A DNA stretch of 7,237 nt. Origin: an uncultured Oscillospiraceae bacterium (GTDB lineage: Bacteria > Bacillota > Clostridia > Oscillospirales > Oscillospiraceae). A program made the position numbers and the translations under genes. The notes beneath the pieces were generated by a model, which worked only from the letters and a program-made list of their open reading frames with translations, ran no database searches and was not told where the DNA came from. The stretch spans positions 1 through 7,237 of the forward strand of contig CAKTXB010000097.1 in the NCBI GenBank assembly GCA_934630555.1. The letters run 5' to 3'. Below are positions 5,808 to 7,237 of the stretch, one piece after another. Position 1 is the first letter of the stretch. Each line of letters begins with the position of its first letter.

Positions 5808-6145
5808 GGCAGATGATCGGGCGCATTTTGCAATATTACGGCAGCACGGCGGAAATTATGGGCGCGGACGGCGGACAGACCGTCCGCGCGTTTATCCAGC
5901 CGGTGACGGGAAACGGCTGGGAGGGCGTGAAGCGGGTGCTGCGCGAGATCGGCCAGCTGCCGATGGCGCGGTATGTATACATCGGGCCGGCGGAGGTTTT
6001 GCCGGAGGACGATGCGGTGATCGTATGCGGCGGAAGGCGCTACCGCGTGTGCCGGATGGAGCGGATGGTCTGTGCGGACGAGGCGGTGTATGTGTGGGGC
6101 CTGCTGCGCGCGGCGGGAGGTGACGGCGATGCAGCGGCTGATTGA
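5804..6145 (+). CDS. Head closure (neck) protein, second of three
   Basis: A 113-residue protein overlapping the previous gene by ATGA. It is beta-rich (QTVRAFIQPVTG, RYVYIGPAEVLPEDDAVIVCGGRRYRVCRMERM), matching the size and likely fold of SPP1 gp16-type head-closure proteins. These bind under the connector and stop DNA leaking from the filled head. The phrase 'RYVYIGPA...VICGGRRYRV' is typical of the small strand-turn-strand core of that group. The start is uncertain. GGAGG (5798-5802) is only one base from ATG 5804 but ten from the in-frame ATG at 5813 (MIGRILQYYG), so 5813 may be the real start. A 10-bp palindrome lies within the gene (5862-5889). Function is inferred from position and fold pattern. 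Confidence 0.65.
   Translation: MRQMIGRILQYYGSTAEIMGADGGQTVRAFIQPVTGNGWEGVKRVLREIGQLPMARYVYIGPAEVLPEDDAVIVCGGRRYRVCRMERMVCADEAVYVWGLLRAAGGDGDAAAD
5862..5889. repeat. Perfect 10-bp inverted repeat inside the head-closure gene
   Basis: GCGCGGACGG (5862-5871) and CCGTCCGCGC (5880-5889) are exact reverse complements around an 8-nt loop. In mRNA this would be a very stable hairpin about 50-60 bases into the gene. In such G+C-rich sequence it may be accidental. Confidence 0.5.
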
Positions 6146-6611
6146 GGCGCTGTGCCGGGCGCTGGAGGCGGCCGGGATGACGGTGGTGCGCAGCTTTGCA
6201 AAGGGAAAGGCGGCAGAGCTGACCGGGCCGGTGGTGGCTGTTTGCCTGCACGGAGCGCAGACGGGCGCGGCGGGCGCGTATGCGTATCTGGGGATGCAGG
6301 AGGTGGACGGCGTTTGGCAGACGCTTTACGGAAGAAGCGTGACGGCGGCGGTGCGGCTGACGGTATATGCGCCGCGGCGCGGCGGGTCGGCGGCGTGCAT
6401 GGCGCAGGTAGACGCGCTGGCGGGGCTGCTGGCGCAGGGTCCTGGCGGTGTGCAGATCGCGGCGTTTTCGGTGGGCGCGTGCGCGTATGACGCGGAGGCG
6501 GACTGCTTTGTGTGTACGGTGACGGCGGAGCTTGGCGGGTATGTATATGCCGTGGCGGATGAGGACGCGGCGGAATTTACGGACTTTATTTTGAAGGGAG
6601 AAGTGACATGA
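6129..6611 (+). CDS. Tail completion/terminator-like protein, third neck gene
   Basis: A 160-residue protein between the head-closure and sheath genes, the usual place of the tail terminator or tail-to-head joining protein (SPP1 gp17-like, PBSX XkdI region). It begins with an amphipathic helix (RLIEALCRALEAAG). Alternating strands follow (PVVAVCLHGAQ, VTAAVRLTVYAPRRGG), then a helix (AQVDALAGLLAQG) and paired C-terminal strands (DCFVCTVTAELGGYVYAV). This alpha-beta layout resembles tail terminators. ATG 6129 has an excellent ribosome site, GGGAGGTGA (6115-6123), inside the preceding gene, and the gene overlaps it by 17 bases. It has six cysteines and the ADCFVC motif shared with the gene at 5460. 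The stop overlaps the sheath start (ATGA). The exact role is an inference from context. Confidence 0.6.
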   Translation: MQRLIEALCRALEAAGMTVVRSFAKGKAAELTGPVVAVCLHGAQTGAAGAYAYLGMQEVDGVWQTLYGRSVTAAVRLTVYAPRRGGSAACMAQVDALAGLLAQGPGGVQIAAFSVGACAYDAEADCFVCTVTAELGGYVYAVADEDAAEFTDFILKGEVT

Positions 6612-7237
6612 GCATCACGTATCATGAGCGGCCGGGGGTGTATTCGAGCTATGACGCTTCGAGCATTACGGCGAGCGGTACGGCACGGCGTGTGATCGCG
6701 GTGATCGGCGCGTCGAGCGCGGCGGCGGGCGTGTATACACTGACGTCGTTTGCCGGTGCGGCGGAGGTGTTTGGCAAGGACAGCGCGCTTTGGAAGCTGC
6801 TGAAGCTGGCGTATGAGAACGGGGCGGGCACGGTTTTGGCCTATCCGGTGGCGGCGGACACGGCGGCGGCGTATACGGCGGCCGCAGAGGCGGTCTTGGC
6901 GGAAAAGGCGGCGCGGCTTTGCGTGATCGGTTCGAGCGACGAGGCGGTGCAGCTGGCAGTTTTGGGCGCGTTACAGACGGCGGCGGGGCAGAAGGGCGAG
7001 TGCATCGGGCTGTGCGGCATGGGCAGCGCGACGGCGGCGCTTTTGGCGGCGCGCGAGAACAATCGCGAGATCAGCCAGCACGATCTGGACGACGCTATGC
7101 TTAAGGTCGTTATGGGCCCTGAAAAGAAGTCTAAGGAGATGCAGGAGAAGGACAAAAAGCAGACGGCTTACCACGAGGCGGGCCACGCTGTTGCGGCAAA
7201 ATGCCTGCCCACACAGGATAAGGTTCACCAGGTTTCC
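6608..7237 (+). CDS. Tail sheath protein N-terminal part, fused in frame to an FtsH segment
   Basis: The frame opens at ATG 6608 with AAGGGAG 7 bases upstream and stays open to the window end (210 codons). Residues 1 to about 145 are the N-terminal part of a contractile tail sheath protein. ITYHERPGVYSSYDASS is the characteristic sheath opening, followed by the alpha-beta domain (RRVIAVIGASSAAAGVYTL, LLKLAYENGAGTVLAYPV, ECIGLCGMGS). Sheath subunits wrap the tail tube and contract to drive it through the cell envelope; full-length proteins are usually about 350-480 residues. The rest of the sheath gene is missing. From about codon 143-151 the sequence becomes FtsH, described separately. Codon use shifts from near-exclusive GCG/CTG to mixed GCT, GTT, CTT and CCT. 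The joint is probably an assembly chimera or recombination scar, so this should not be treated as one functional protein. Confidence 0.8.
   Translation, partial: MSITYHERPGVYSSYDASSITASGTARRVIAVIGASSAAAGVYTLTSFAGAAEVFGKDSALWKLLKLAYENGAGTVLAYPVAADTAAAYTAAAEAVLAEKAARLCVIGSSDEAVQLAVLGALQTAAGQKGECIGLCGMGSATAALLAARENNREISQHDLDDAMLKVVMGPEKKSKEMQEKDKKQTAYHEAGHAVAAKCLPTQDKVHQVS
7034..7057. other. Sheath/FtsH junction zone
   Basis: These bases encode AALLAARE, which suits both the end of a sheath helix and the FtsH segment before its peptidase domain (commonly NEAALLAAR in FtsH proteins). The switch must lie in or just beside this stretch: upstream residues are clearly sheath and those from about 7061 are clearly FtsH. 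Shared short sequence at a joint is the mark of microhomology-driven recombination or of an assembler crossing between two templates. Confidence 0.7.
7055..7237 (+). CDS. ftsH: Partial ATP-dependent zinc metalloprotease FtsH (internal fragment)
   Basis: About 60 residues matching the end of the AAA+ helical lid and the start of the M41 peptidase domain of FtsH, a membrane-anchored hexameric protease that degrades misfolded membrane and regulatory proteins. Landmarks are the lid segment ISQHDLDDAMLKVVMGPEKKS, the linker EKDKKQTAYHEAGHAV, and the zinc-binding HEAGH (7172-7186), where the two histidines bind zinc and the glutamate is catalytic. The following CLPTQDKVHQVS corresponds to the conserved region just before the IIPRG segment of the family. 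No N-terminal membrane helices, Walker motifs or gene start are present. The frame runs off the window, so the rest of the peptidase domain may continue to the right. Recognition as FtsH is secure; its presence here in a phage operon is anomalous. The left boundary is approximate. Confidence 0.9.

Noticed and set aside
4355..5833. Very long - strand open frame (492 codons) opposite the capsid gene
   Set aside because: It is rich in His, Arg, Ala and Leu in the pattern produced by reading GCG/CTG/CGG-biased genes backwards. The + strand capsid gene fully explains the region. The same applies to the long - strand frames at 795-1793, 1849-2478 and 3042-4427.
6608..7237. A novel functional sheath-protease fusion protein
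   Set aside because: The FtsH portion starts in the middle of its AAA lid, without ATP-binding motifs or membrane helices, and the sheath portion lacks most of the protein. A coincidence of shared sequence at the joint points to an artefact or a damaging recombination rather than a designed fusion.

Overview
The window holds the head-to-neck part of a prophage late operon from a G+C-rich, Gram-positive host. Several genes have strong AGGAG-type ribosome binding sites. Codon use is heavily biased (GCG for Ala, CTG for Leu, CGG/CGC for Arg) and the proteins are rich in cysteine. This fits an anaerobic Clostridia/Oscillospiraceae-like bacterium, but the host assignment is inference. All supported genes are on the + strand.

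Layout. Positions 1-355 are non-coding and full of hairpins: a perfect 15-bp inverted repeat (78-113), two diverged tandem copies of a hairpin-bearing repeat with a 79-bp period (113-171 and 192-250), a strong intrinsic terminator (249-276) and a further hairpin (277-296). The morphogenesis genes follow: a very short small-terminase-like protein (356-643), terminase large subunit (633-1883), portal (1963-3090), prohead protease with a possible zinc knuckle and a helical tail (3087-3959), probable capsid decoration protein (4041-4409), major capsid protein (4433-5458), three small neck or tail-completion proteins (5460-5807, 5804-6145, 6129-6611), and the start of a contractile tail sheath gene (6608 onward).

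How the genes work together. The terminase pumps DNA through the portal into a prohead built from the capsid protein and matured by the protease. The decoration protein probably stabilises the shell. The neck proteins close the portal and join it to the tail, whose outer tube is the sheath. Gene order and the sheath point to a PBSX-like or myovirus-like contractile phage. Most neighbouring genes overlap by a few bases, consistent with one translationally coupled transcript. No clear promoter is visible between the terminator at 249-276 and the first gene.

The right end is anomalous. At about 7034-7060 the sheath reading frame passes, without frameshift or stop, into a segment of the host FtsH AAA+ protease, including its zinc-binding HEAGH motif (7172-7186). 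The frame stays open to the last base. The switch lies where both families can encode a similar Ala-Leu-Leu-Ala-Ala-Arg stretch, and codon use changes there. A chimeric assembly or microhomology recombination is far more likely than a functional fusion protein. It is the observation most in need of checking, together with the covarying hairpin repeats at the left end. I found no CRISPR array, tRNA, integrase, attachment site or defence system.
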